A stretch of DNA of 64,000 bases from contig CM033118.1 of NCBI GenBank assembly GCA_019321725.1, positions 18,378,071 through 18,442,070 of the forward strand, written 5' to 3'. Under the pieces are notes generated by a model. That model had not been told where the DNA came from. It saw only the letters and a list, made by a program, of their open reading frames with translations, and made no database searches. Below, in pieces: positions 31,492-43,345 of this stretch; position 1 is the first letter of the stretch; the number at the start of each line of letters is the position of its first letter. The position numbers were made by a program, and so were the translations under genes. This DNA is from Paulownia fortunei (lineage: Eukaryota; Streptophyta; Magnoliopsida; Lamiales; Paulowniaceae).

Positions 31492-33765
31492 TCATGTCTT
31501 CCCAGGGATATCCAAACCCACACTCAAACTCAACTTATTAAGGCCTGATGAGAAAATTGAAAGACGAGGGGGTGGGGCAACAACCTCAGGCTTGAGTTTC
31601 GGATTCACGACGACACATTTAAGTGATTCTAGTTTGTGGAGATGGGAAATATGATCAAAGCAGCTCAAGGGTTCAACACCATCAAGCTCCAATTCAATTC
31701 GAATTCCTAATTTCATTAGGTTAGGGATTCTTTCAAGAACACCCTTGGTGCAACTGTGAGCGCTCACATCTGAAAGTGTGAAGAGGTTTGGCAAGAGAGC
31801 ACCACAAGGATCTGGTAGGTTGCTTCCCATGATCTGAAGATGCTTCATTTCTTGCATGTCCCAGATATCCATAGGCAGATACGATGGAGCTCCAGAGGAT
31901 TTGATGCTCAGATGTCGACAGACAATCAAGAACTGAAGGTTCCAAAGTTTGGATATGGAAGGAGGGAGGTTTCCATTAGAACAAGTGAGGGCAAGGTACC
32001 TTAGTTGAACTAGTTTCAATACTTCAATTGGGAACTCGTGGAAACTGATTGTAAGAGCATCCAGTACTCTGAGCAACCTCAAACGGTCAAAACATATTGG
32101 TATTGGATGCTGATGAGGTGGACCAGTACATAGAAGAGAACGCGCAGTTGAAATGGATGCCATTGAGTTATACACATCTTTGATGTCGAACAAAATGTTC
32201 TTGCGGATACAGAATCGGCGCTGGCTTTTTATACCTTCTGCTGATCTATCGGCACAACTATTTAAGACATGGAAAAACATGTTCTTCTCCGCTTCTCTGT
32301 TACACAGATGCCAAAAGACAGAATGGAGGCAACAAGTTTTTATTCCGGAACTGGAGCTCTGCTTGCGAACCATAACAAGACTTGTGGAAACAAGTTCCTT
32401 CAGACATACCAAACCAGAGAACTGCATATAGTCGTGCATATATGGTTCAAAAAATCCCTCGGCAATCCACAACATGCTGAGCTTGGAGAGGGGGATCTCA
32501 TAATTTTGAGGGAAAACTCCCATATAGAGAAAGCATGCCTTTAAATGTTGAGGTAAGTACTTGTAGCTTCGAAGTAGTACCTTTGACATTTCATTATATG
32601 CATCTATGAAAACTGAATTTTCTTTCTCTGCTACCTTGTTCCAGTACTCTGAGGTCTTCTCGGCTTTGGATAGGAGATCGGCAACCGTGACAATTGTAAG
32701 AGGAAGACCTTCACAATTCTCGGCTATCTTCTTTCCAGCTTTCTCAAGTTGAGGAGGGCAGGACTCTTCATCAAACACCTTCTCACGAAGAAGATGCCAA
32801 CTTTCTTCTTTATTCAGGAAGCGGATGTTATAAGTACTCAAAAAGCTAGCAGCAGATTCAGCTACTCGTTCTAGCCTAGTTGTCACCAAGAATCGACTTC
32901 CATTCTTGTGATCTGGAAATAACCTTCTCAAGTCAGGCCAGGTGTGGTCGTGCCATAAATCATCAAACACAATTAGGTATCTCCTACCCTTTAAACTTTG
33001 GTACATCATCCTTTTCAAGCCAGCTAATCTCTCATCTCCTTCCGTAGGCATTACACCAATGTCAGGATTCACTTGAGCTAGAATACTTTGCAGGATTTCT
33101 TTTAATTGATATTTTGGGCCTATGGTGACAAACGCACGACAATCGAAATGATTCAAAGTTGATTGGTTTTCAAAAATTTCCTTTGCAAGAGTAGTCTTAC
33201 CAATGCCTGCCATCCCAACGAGTGAGACACATCTAACTCGGACTCCATAACTCGAATCTGCAAGCAGATGTATGAATTTGCTTAATTCATCAGATAATCC
33301 AACCATCTTTGACTTGTTTCCAACAAAACCAATTCTTGATGGAACAGCATCTTCATCTTCTTCTTCTTCAGACAACGGGTTGCTTAATTCTTTAATGTAC
33401 TCCTCCTTCAACTTCTTCACCGTTTGGGTAAAGGAATGGATATCTTGTTTTACTTCTTGCAGGTCCAGGGAGAATGACGATGGATGACTCTCAGATTGTG
33501 AAAGAAACTGATTTGAGACATGGGATTCAAGTGCATCCTCTAATTCACATACTGCCTCTTTGATTTGTCCATCCAAAGCATTAACCCTCTTGCTGTTGTT
33601 GCTTCTGCTGCTGCGATCCAATTTTCTGAGAATATCTCGTAAGGACTGAGCCTCCTTGTATGCAACTTCTATGATTTCTTGACAGGGCGGAACAATCGAA
33701 ATATGAGAAGAATTTGAAAGGCGCTCAATTGTGTGTTTAAGAGAAATCACAGCAGCATAAGCCAT
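31492..33765 (-). CDS. NLR copy E: 757-aa CC-NB-ARC-LRR, the least damaged copy
   Basis: Starts at ATG 33765 (MAYAAVISLKHTIERL). CC domain at about 1-160 with an acidic EEEEDED linker. NB-ARC has P-loop GMAGIGKTT (184-192), kinase-2 as VFDDLW (D268, D269; VLDDVW in the other copies), FLVTTRL and GLPL (353-356), then winged helix LPQHLKACFLYMGVFPQNYE. The MHD position reads CLHSVF (about 479-484). LRRs follow from about 535. The frame stops at 31492 because of a 2-bp duplication, losing about 110 C-terminal residues of LRR compared with the family layout. It would be a cytosolic, ATP/ADP-switching immune receptor of R1-like type. The protein could exist as a truncated receptor, or the gene may be recently dead. 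Confidence 0.85.
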   Translation of the reverse strand: MAYAAVISLKHTIERLSNSSHISIVPPCQEIIEVAYKEAQSLRDILRKLDRSSRSNNSKRVNALDGQIKEAVCELEDALESHVSNQFLSQSESHPSSFSLDLQEVKQDIHSFTQTVKKLKEEYIKELSNPLSEEEEDEDAVPSRIGFVGNKSKMVGLSDELSKFIHLLADSSYGVRVRCVSLVGMAGIGKTTLAKEIFENQSTLNHFDCRAFVTIGPKYQLKEILQSILAQVNPDIGVMPTEGDERLAGLKRMMYQSLKGRRYLIVFDDLWHDHTWPDLRRLFPDHKNGSRFLVTTRLERVAESAASFLSTYNIRFLNKEESWHLLREKVFDEESCPPQLEKAGKKIAENCEGLPLTIVTVADLLSKAEKTSEYWNKVAEKENSVFIDAYNEMSKVLLRSYKYLPQHLKACFLYMGVFPQNYEIPLSKLSMLWIAEGFFEPYMHDYMQFSGLVCLKELVSTSLVMVRKQSSSSGIKTCCLHSVFWHLCNREAEKNMFFHVLNSCADRSAEGIKSQRRFCIRKNILFDIKDVYNSMASISTARSLLCTGPPHQHPIPICFDRLRLLRVLDALTISFHEFPIEVLKLVQLRYLALTCSNGNLPPSISKLWNLQFLIVCRHLSIKSSGAPSYLPMDIWDMQEMKHLQIMGSNLPDPCGALLPNLFTLSDVSAHSCTKGVLERIPNLMKLGIRIELELDGVEPLSCFDHISHLHKLESLKCVVVNPKLKPEVVAPPPRLSIFSSGLNKLSLSVGLDIPGKT

Positions 33766-34480
33766 CTCTCTGATCTCTCTTTCTCACACAGACCTCACAC
33801 AAATTTCACTAAACTGGAACAATTCTTTAGCATAAGCATTTGTTAATGAATATTATTGTTTTACTTCAGTGGCTAAATACTATTAGTATAAAGAAGGCTG
33901 GCTTTGCAGAGACGTAACAAGAAGTCAACCATATGAGATGATAATTAATGTTCAACATGCCTTATAAAATGGGCATTGAAATGGCCAAAAGAATCAAGAA
34001 CAGATGGCCATTATGGGAAAATATAAGTAATCAATATTTCTCGACATTGTAATGAGGCAACACTTCATCTTGCAAATTTTGATCACATGAATACAATTAA
34101 TTTATTAAATTAAAACAGAAAATTCCAAATATATTTTGTTTTGAACTTTTTATTTTAATTTAACATTTTATCTCATATTTTACTCTATAAATATAAATTA
34201 TTTAGAAATAATTTATGACAAATATATATTTTAAAAATATTATATACATTTAGCATATATTTAAAAATAAAATATTAAATAAAACATAAGAAAAATTTTA
34301 TTACAAAAAGTCAACCATACGAAATGATAATTAACGTACAACATGCCGTATAAAATGGGCATTGAAGTGGCTAAAAGCATCAAGGAATTAGAATTCAATA
34401 TTCATTGACATTGTAACGAAGCAACACTTCAAATCATCTTGCAAATTTTGATCGCATCAATACATGTAGTTTATGTATCA
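33766..34480 (-). promoter_or_regulatory. 5' leader of E and a duplicated upstream segment
   Basis: The CT-rich leader and CACACAAATTTCAC are followed by AGTCAACCATATGAGATG...AAAATGGGCATTGAAATGGCC...ACATTGTAATGAGGCAACACTTCATCTTGCAAATTTTGAT (33920-34095). A second, diverged copy lies at 34305-34480 (AGTCAACCATACGAAATG...GGGCATTGAAGTGGC...ACATTGTAACGAAGCAACAC). Between the copies is AT-rich DNA. The segment corresponds to blocks upstream of A and D. Promoter function is inferred. Confidence 0.55.
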
Positions 34481-35518
34481 CCACTTACATAAATATTCAA
34501 ATAAGTAATTGAGTTTATTCAACCCAAGTTTTAAAGGGAAAGAGAGTCTGTGAGTGTAAGATATTTTTGTTTTTTACCACACACTAAATTCACATATCTA
34601 TATTTCTATATCTATCTCGATCTTTTTATTTTATTACGATAGTTATATATATATATATATATACATATACTATTATAAAAGTATGAGTAATTCAAAAAAA
34701 TAGATTTTTTTTTATACCTATTATGGTTCTAATTAATAAATATTAAATAGTTTAAAAGGACGACATAATTGGACTTTATTATTTTTAGTAATATAACACC
34801 CAGTGTCCTTTAATATTTCAAACTCTTTTTTAAAGAAATTTAATTTGTCTTGTTCCAAGCATAAGTCTTTGAATACTTATTGATTTTTTAATGAAATTAG
34901 TTTCAAATTAGATTTCGATAATTTTCCAACTATATGTCATGAGCGTATAAATAAATTTATATTAAAGAATTAAGATTGTCTAAAGTTGAGTATATGCTCT
35001 TTACAACTATAGGTCTTTGAATTATTATTTGGTTAAATGTTTATGGTAAATTAGAAGAAGTTCCTCTAGAGTTTGTCCAATATACAAACACCTCCCCTAT
35101 TATATGTCCAATTTGCAGCGAAAATTGTATTTTCAGCCCGATAGTTTACAAGCTCCTGCAATTTTAGTCCTATGCTCTTACTTTTAGTCCCGTTAAATAG
35201 TTTTTTATTACAATTTTAGTTCTAATGTCAAAAAACTTGCAAAGTAGCCATGTGTAGAGCACGTGGCCATTGAGTCATGTGATGGAAAAAACCACATCGG
35301 AGAATGTAACTGAAGATTAAATTTTTAGTTCCACAGTTTGGGAGTCTTACAAGTTTGGTACGGAAAAACCAATAAAAGAAAAAAAAAGAAATGTCTTCTT
35401 CAACAAAATCAAGAATTATTTGTCATTACAGAATTCGCTCGATCGATTGAGAACTTTCTGAATAAATAATTTTTCTTTTTAGAATTACAATATAAAATAG
35501 GTAAAATATTTCTGTTAA

Positions 35519-35556
<38 letters not shown>

Positions 35557-36559
35557 TAAATGAGTTAATAAAAATACATAAAAAGAGTAAGGGTTTTTTC
35601 CTTCGATAAAATGACCCTAATCAAAATTCTAGTAAACAAAATTTTGGCAAATGAGGTGGCAAATTTGAGACCAGCGCAACCCTAATCTCCCCTGGAAGGA
35701 TGTGTCCTGGTATGTTCTAAACCCTATTTTTTAATCCCTATTTTATGCGATGTGATTACATTTTACACAATGTCCCCTAAAGTTTGTCCAATTTATAAAA
35801 TCCTTCCTTAAGGTGTAATATTTATTACTAATCTGAACTATGTAGTTGTCGTTTTTTTTTTTTTTTTGTGTATGATGAGTTAACTTTGAGATATTATAAC
35901 ATCTTTTAATATTTCAATATTATAGTGAAAACCTCATATTTTAAAAAATTCGTTTCATTACCAGTATCTTTTACCAAATACCTATTTTTTAAAATTACCT
36001 TCTTATTTTCAACAAAAAATAATAAACCCTCCATATTCTTAAAATAAAAAATAAATAAAAAATACATTATACGTCATGCCCAGGGGTGAGAGCCTGCAAG
36101 TGAGACTCCAACTGTTTATTACTTTAGTTTAAATTGTTGATCATACTTTTATCAATTCTAATATGCAATTAAAACTGGGTACGTATTAGAATAGTACAGG
36201 GGACTCGATTAAATGGACCCAATTGATCACCAAAAAAAAAAGAGAAATATAAAAGAATTGAGGGAAGCTTGATGTAGAGGACTCCCTCAGTCGTAAAAGG
36301 CCACCACAAATTACTGAAGTATTGAGAAATGATATCTTCGGCAAATAGAGAATTCAGACTGTCTGAAAATAGTTTAGAAGCACTTTTTTAAAATAAAATA
36401 ATCAATTAAATTATTTATTAAATAATACTAATTAAAATGACTCTATATCAAATATACCAACTTAATGGAAAAAACTATTGAGTAAAGAAATATTTGTACA
36501 TAGATAGATCTCAAACTATGAATAGGAACCTCATTGGAGTTTGAAAACCTCAAACTATG
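34481..36559. other. AT-rich spacer with dispersed-repeat pieces; no gene
   Basis: 35036-35115 (GTTTGTCCAATATACAAACACCTCCCC) resembles 13148-13215. 35110-35360 holds a less AT-rich segment with TTTTAGTCC-type words found in many plant repeats. A (CA)n(TA)n microsatellite is at 35520-35555. No coding potential recognised. Confidence 0.5.
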
Positions 36560-36803
36560 AGATATCAATTTTCCCAAAGTCCTGAGGTTATTTAAAATTC
36601 ATTGTTTAGTTAACGTGTAATTCTATCACGTTCTAGTATGATAGTATCACCCAAAAAAGCCTCATTTTTTTTTTTATGTAGTCTTAGTTCGTCTTATTTT
36701 ACTTAATATTGCGACAAACAGACACACACACACAAAAGGAATGAAAGAAAGATATCTTCTTTGCAATAAAATCTACTTAAAACATAATGACTAACCTTTT
36801 GAA
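36560..36803. repeat. 3'-flank block behind F
   Basis: Gene-proximal end of the flank block (TTAACGTGTAATTCTATCACGTTCTAG, ACCCAAAAAAGCCTC, TTTTGAATCAAGTTGCC), equivalent to the ends behind B-E but truncated on its left side. Confidence 0.55.
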
Positions 36804-39483
36804 TCAAGTTGCCTGTCGTGACTTGAGGTTCCCATCATCCCATGAAGAAAGGACATGAACATCAACGAAACCTTCTTTTGCTTGCAGTTGACTCTCTTGC
36901 AAATGCTTTGCAGAAGCCACAGCTGAAGGGTTGACGTCAACTAGCTCGATAATTTTAAGAGTTTCACGTCCAATTTGCATAGGGATCCCCTTTAATTTGT
37001 AGCAGTGCCTAATGATTAGTCGCTGAAGCAATGGGAAACAGCCATAACCAGCTCTCCACTGCACTAAATCAGTATCTTCAAGTAGCAGAAATTTAAGTTG
37101 CAAGAATCCCGTCATATGTTTCCCACTTTGGGCCTCGAAAGGCATAGCATCTCAATTTGAGCACTTGAAGATTTGGCAATGAAGCAATCACCCTCAAGTC
37201 TTCCCAGGGATATCTAAAGCCACTCAAACTCAGCTTTTTAAGACCTAATGGGAAAATTGAAAGAGGAACATGTGGGGCAACAATCTCAGACCTGAGTTCA
37301 GGATTCACTATGACACATTTAAGTGATTCTAGTCCATGGAGATGGCAAATATGATCAAAGCAGCTCAAGGGTTCGGCAGCATCAGGCGCCAATTCAATTT
37401 GAATTCCTAACTTCTTTAGATCAGGGATTCTTTCAAGAACACCCTTGGTACAACTGTGAGCACTTACATCTAAAAGTGTTTGGAGGTTTGGTAAGACAGC
37501 GCCACAAGGATCTGGTAGTTCGCTTCCCATGATCTGAAGATGCTTCAATTCTTGCATACACCAGATCTCCACAGGCAGATAGGACTGAGCTCCAGCTCCA
37601 GAGTATTTGATGCTCAGATGTCGACAGACAATCAAGAAATGAAGGTTCCGTAGCTTGGATATGGAAGGAGGGAGCTTTCCATTACAAGTGAGGGACAGGT
37701 ACCTTAGCCGAACTAGTTTCAGTACTTGGATTGGGAACTCATAGAAACGGATTGTAAGAGCATCCAATACTCTCAGCAACCTCAAACCAAAACATATTGG
37801 TACTGGGTATTGATGGTGTGGACCAGTGCATAGCAGAGAACGTGCATGAGTTATAAACATCTTTGATGCCAAATAAAATATTGTTGTGGATGCACAATCG
37901 CCGCTGGCTTTTAATACCTTCTGCTAAACCATCGGCATAACTATTTATGACGTAGGAAAACTTGTTCTTCTCAGCTTGTCTGTTACACAGATGCCAAAAG
38001 ACAGAATGAAGGCTGCATGTTTTTATTTCGTAAGTTGATGAGCTAAAAGACGAAATGGAGTTCTTATGGAGGACAATAACAAGACTTTTGGAAACAAGCT
38101 CCTCCAAACATTTCACAGCAGAGTATTCTACAGGTTGGGACGGATATGGTTCAAGAAATCCTTCAGCACTCCACAACTTGATGAGCTTGGAGAGGGGGGT
38201 CTCATCATTTAGAGGGAAAACTCCCAAATAGAGGAAGCATGATTTTAAATGTTGGGGTAAGTAGTTGTAGCTTGGTAATAGTACCTTTGACATTTGATCA
38301 TGTACAGCATCCATGAAAACTGAATTTTCTTTCTCTGCTACCTTGTTCCAGTACTCTGGGGTCTTCTCGGCTTTGGATAGGAGTTCCGCTACGGTGACGA
38401 TTGTTAGAGGAAGACCTTCACAATTATCAGCAATCTTCTTTCCAGCTTTCTCAAGTTGAGGAGGGCAGGACTCTTCACCAAACACCTTCTCACGAAGAAG
38501 ATACCAACTTTCTTCTTTATTCAGGAAGCGCAATTTGTAATCACAATATAAGCTAGCAGCAGCAGATGCTACTTCTTGTAGCCTAGTTGTCAGCAAGACT
38601 CTAATTCTATTATTGTCCTCTTGAAATAAACCTTTCAAGTTATCCCAGACCTCTTCCATACATCATCCAACACGATGAGGAATCTCCTACCCTTTAAACT
38701 TTCGGACATCATCCTTTTCAAGTTAGCTAATCTCTCTTCTCCTTGTGTGAGAATAATTTTATCAATGTTAGGATTCACTTGAGCTAGAATATCTTGCAGG
38801 ATTTCTTCTAATTGATATTTTGGGCCTACCGTCACCCACGCACGACAGTGGAAATGACTCAAGATTAATGGATCTTCAAAAATTTCCTTGGCAAGAGTAG
38901 TCTTACCAATGCCTGCCATCCCAACCAGTGAGACAACTGTTGTCCGTGGTATAAGTAACGAACCTGAAAATAAAAGCTGAGTTCGGATGTCGGGAAACTC
39001 GTCTGATAATCCAACCATCTTTGACTTGTTTTGACCAAAATCAATTCTTGATGGAACAGCATCATCTTCTTCTTCAGGCAACGGGTTGCTTAATTCTTCA
39101 ATGTATTCCTCCTCTATCTTCTTCACCGTTTCGCTGAAAAATTTAATCTCTTGCCTTACTTCCTCCAAGTCTATCAGTGAACAACCCTCATCATATCCAA
39201 GGCTTTCTTCAGATTGTGAAAGAAACTGATTTGAGACATGGGATTCAAGCACATCTTCTAATTCACATGCTGCCTCTCTGATTTGTCCATCCAAAGCATT
39301 CACCCTCTCGCTTCTGCTGCTGCTGCTGCTATCCAATCTTTTGAGAACTTGTTGCAAGGACTGAACCTCCTTATATGCAAATTCTAGGATTTCTGGGGAG
39401 GAATTTAGAACAATCGAAATGTGACAAGAATTTAGAAGGCTCTCAATCGTATGTTTAAGAGAAATAACAGCAGCATAAGCCAT
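36804..39483 (-). pseudogene. NLR copy F: CC-NB-ARC-LRR with three frame breaks
   Basis: Starts at ATG 39483 (MAYAAVISLKHTIESL). The CC and P-loop (GMAGIGKTT, RAWVTVGPKYQLEE) are intact up to VLDDVW. There, compared with copy B, four bases are missing (about 38654) and the first product stops after about 282 residues. The second frame covers RVLLTTRL, GLPL, the winged helix and SLHSVF. A 17-bp deletion near 37850 (between DVYNS and ARSLL) shifts it again. The third frame covers the LRRs to KWETYD, and a last shift near 37110 moves the tail (WDDGNLKS, stop 36804) away. Otherwise full length. Belongs to the same cytosolic receptor family as E. Confidence 0.9.
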
Positions 39484-41113
39484 CTCTGATGATCTCTCTT
39501 TCTCACACAAATTTCACTAAACTGGAACAATTCTTTAGCATAAACATTTGGTAATGAAATTATAAAAACTAGTATAAATAAGTTGGCTTAATTTGCAGAG
39601 ATGGGGAAAAAAGTCAACCATATGAAATGATAATCATTGTACCACATATTGCATAAATAAATGGGGTTGGGCTTGTCCTATTAGCAATGGGACCTAATGT
39701 TCAAAGATTGTTAAGTAATTGATTGTGGTGGAAGTGAATTATATATTCATGAATTTTTTGTCCTTAGTAAGAAGCACATGTATTGCTACATTAAACATAT
39801 TAATTAGTAATTTAATTGAGTAAAAATAAAATATTGGAGGGCATTTCACCAATAAAGAAATATTAATTAGAAACTTAATCTATAAAAATTAAAACATTAC
39901 ATGATACTTCATAAATAAAATAATATTTTTTTGCTAAGTGTTAATCGATATGAAAAATTAAATAAAATAGCTATTGGCCTAAGTAGTATAAAATTATGAG
40001 GTGAGCATATCTTTCAAAAATTTCTAAATCTTTTAAAAGATAACCTCAAATAAAACTCTATACTTAGTGCTTAGAAAGTATAGTCCTGGGGTTCTAATAA
40101 AAGTCCCTTCGTATCGCTGTGCTGTGAATTTGCTGAAAAAAAGAGATGAAATCAAAAAAAGATGGAAATTTTGAAATAACAATTCGGAACCAAGAAATGG
40201 AAGAACAAAAGTTATGTGGATTCACAAAAACTGTGGATAGAAATGAAAAAGTAGATATCAAAGTAGTTCTGATGATTCAATAATATTCTTACTTAAATTA
40301 AAAAAATTTAGTTATTTTGACTGGAAGAATCCTATCGATGGAATAATTAAGTCATAATTCATTAATTGATTGCCTAATTTTGTTCGTAAGCTAAAAGACT
40401 TTGTTGAACACCACTTAACTGTTCTAGTAAGATTAGCTTTTGAATACAACTTAATGAACAGCAGAATTATGCAAAAAAAATATTCGAACACTTAAAAAAA
40501 ATTAGGCAATGCTGTTTTCCATAACATGCAGTACAATGAGATAATATGAATAGGTAAATGAAATTCAGAAATGTAAACACGTAAAATAAATGACACAACA
40601 AGTTTATAGTAGTTAAACGTTAGAGTAATTTTTTTATGTCTACTTTACACCTATCTCTTAAAAGGAATTTACTAGAACCATTTTTCAAGTACACATTTGT
40701 AGTTCTAATATAGCAACATAGTTTCCCAAACTAAGTTGACGATTTCTTCTCTGTCTCTCATTCCCCGAACTCTGCTGCTATAACAACCCAACATTTCAAC
40801 ACAGGTCAAACTAAATAATCTTTCCATACAAGTCTGATTCTTAATTTTATCAACACAAGTTTGAGTCCACCCCAATAACTCTTTTTTGATTTAGTGATAA
40901 GAATATCACTCAGTAAATGAATATGCACATTAATGATTGTCAAGTAGTGAGTGTTCAAAGCTGCTTTTCGCCCTTAGGCCATTTTTAAGAGAGATTAAGA
41001 AAATCTTCTTGACTATGATTTTTTCTCGTCATACTACAGTTTTCTTTTATAGTTCTCTCTTACTTTTTATCCAGTGCACCTGCTTTTCTCATATTTTGCT
41101 AGTGCAACTATAT
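39484..41113. other. Spacer upstream of F; no gene recognised
   Basis: 39484-39660 is the 5' leader and flank of F (CT-rich leader, AGTCAACCATATGAAATGATAATC). The rest is AT-rich and without recognisable genes. Confidence 0.5.
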
Positions 41114-41903
41114 CACTACAAAAAAACAAGAGAAATATGGACGAAAGAATTAGAGGCGAAATGAGGATTTCGTTGCTAAAATTAATATTTACAATAAAAA
41201 TAAAAAAACCATCGCAAGTATGAGATCAACCAATGTGTTAGCGACGAATTAAGTTTTCATTGCTAAAATCAATCTACATTAGCGACAAATACTAAGGACT
41301 CATAGCTAAGTGTTAGACTTAGCACAAAACCCGGAACTAAATTTTATTTATTTTATTTTACTTTTCTAATTTTAGAGATGAGAATCTTTATTTCGTTGCT
41401 AAATTTTAATTTTAGCAACAAGACGCCTCAGTCGTCGCTAACTTTTATATATGTTTATTTTTTAAAAAAATTAGTAATGAGTTTAAGTAAATCGTCGATA
41501 AGTTTTATATTTAGCGACTAGATAAAAAATTCATCATTAACATTAATTTTTTTTTAATTTTTTTTTTCAAACATTAGCAACGGACCTCAGAAATTCCATA
41601 AAACATTCATCGCAGAAACAAACATTAGCGATGAATTTTTCTCAATTTTGTTGCTAAAATCAATCTAATTCAACAACCAAAACAACATTTTTGCGATGGT
41701 TCTGTAGAATTTGCGATGATGTATTTTCATCGCAAAACTTTGCGATGACTTATGTACATTTATTGCTAAAACATTGCACGATATTCTTATAACGACGAAC
41801 TTGGTGGCGAAAGTTTTTCGTGCTTAGTGTCTTTAGCAAACAAATTTATAGGTGAGTGAAAAAAAAAATTGTAGCTAAAATTTTTTTGTCTTGTCTTGTA
41901 GTG
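41114..41903. mobile_element. Non-autonomous CACTA (En/Spm-type) element, 790 bp
   Basis: The left end is CACTACAAAAAAACAAGAG. The right end is the complement of CACTACAAGACAAGACAAAA, giving terminal inverted repeats with CACTA tips. It is flanked by a 3-bp direct repeat TAT (41111-41113 and 41904-41906), the size made by CACTA transposases. Subterminal regions hold many copies of TTAGCGACGAA / TTGCTAAAA-like words in both orientations, the usual binding-site array. There is no transposase frame, so mobility would depend on a source elsewhere. Confidence 0.9.
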
Positions 41904-42759
41904 TATTATGTCATACTATTGCTTAGTTATACACTCATAATTGATACTCTTTGGAGTCTATTATCTTTTCCATCCTATCCATCTCATTTCTACTTTATGT
42001 TTGTTAGTTTGGACTTCAGCATATTATCAATACAAGATTTAAGATGTAATTTAGATCCTTTAAAGTTACACATATTCTTACTCCACTAAGTGCACCGCTC
42101 TAGTTTTAGATTCAGTTGCTTCTTAGGATCTCATTACTTTGCTAATAAGTATTTGAACTTTGTTGATCTTTCAATGACTTGAGTTTTCACTTAACTACTT
42201 TTGCCTCACTCCACCAAACCCTTAGTCTCGTTAACTATTCTGCTTTGGTCTTGGACTCTTTATCAATTTTCTGATCTTAAGCTCTATTTCATCTTTTCAG
42301 TTTTTAGGCTAAGCCTTTCTAGAGAACTACCTAATAGAGTACTATTTACAAAAGTCTTACTTAAATAGAAAAACTTAAGAGTGTTGAGAGGTTTATCCTA
42401 AACTAATCTGTTTATCATTAAAATCTATACAAGTTGATCCTAACAATATTAAAAAAAAAAAAAAAAACTAGACTCAGGGTCACATTAATCCTTCTATTTT
42501 GATCTTGATGGCTGCAAAAGTCTTCTTTTTAATTACTTAATTCATGAATTTCTTTATAATTTTCTTCTAGAAAATATTTTTTGAAGTTAGGGAGAAAGAA
42601 ATGTAATTTGAGATCCATTAGAGGTGGAGAATATGATTCATCATTACTTGATAAAATATATGCCAAGTTTGGTATTATTAAGCAAACTACAGCTTCGCAC
42701 ATATCCCAACAAAATGAAGTTGTTGTGAGAAAAAACAATTTTTAAGGACATGGTTAATG
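41904..42759. other. No gene recognised
   Basis: Sequence around the CACTA insertion with moderate pyrimidine content on the plus strand (42080-42330). No reading frame with recognisable similarity. Confidence 0.4.
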
Positions 42760-43260
42760 TCATTATGATCAATTTCCTCTTCATTATCCAAAGCCACAAC
42801 TCCAATCTGTCTTAGCAAGGTCTGTTCCTTGCAATCCTATCTTGGAACAATTCAATGGAGATAACCAATAAACATTGCAATAAAAATATACATGACAACT
42901 TTATTTAGCTCAAGGACCAACACTAAAACCACTATTATAGCCCATGACATAGAATGTCGACTAAAGAAATATCTGCATTCGATGGAATACAAAGATTCAA
43001 CTATACTCCTATTGGGAAGTCCAACAATAATAAAACAAATTTCAAACACCAACAGATCCCGTCGAGGGGCCCATAGAACTTGGCCAACTTATTAAAAATC
43101 TTAAAATAATTTACAATATATTTAAATAGTACAAGAAAAATGTAGAAGGCATCAATAACTACTTGCCTCAAAACTCAAAACTCAGAATATCTAAAAAAAA
43201 TTAAAAAACATAGTATAAACTTTTATCAATCAAATCTTATAATAAAGAAAGAGTACATAA
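42760..43260. repeat. Flank block of the NLR duplication unit (unit G)
   Basis: ATCAATTTCCTCTTCATTATCCAAAGCCACAACTC, TCTGTTCCTTGCAATCC, TTTATTTAGCTCAAGGACCAACACTAAAACCAC and AACTACTTGCCTCAAAACTC match 29700-29740, 15770-15800, 20520-20550 and 16185-16205. It sits on the downstream side of the NLR stub at 43346-43561. Confidence 0.55.
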
Positions 43261-43345
43261 ACTGAGGGTCTTAACAATTTAAAGAATGAAAATAACAATA
43301 TGTACTTTGTTGAACATTTTTTAATATTTCTTTCATAAATAGAAT

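Noticed and set aside
35110..35360. Possible MITE with TTTTAGTCC words at both ends
   Set aside because: The end similarity is in direct rather than inverted orientation and no target duplication could be set.
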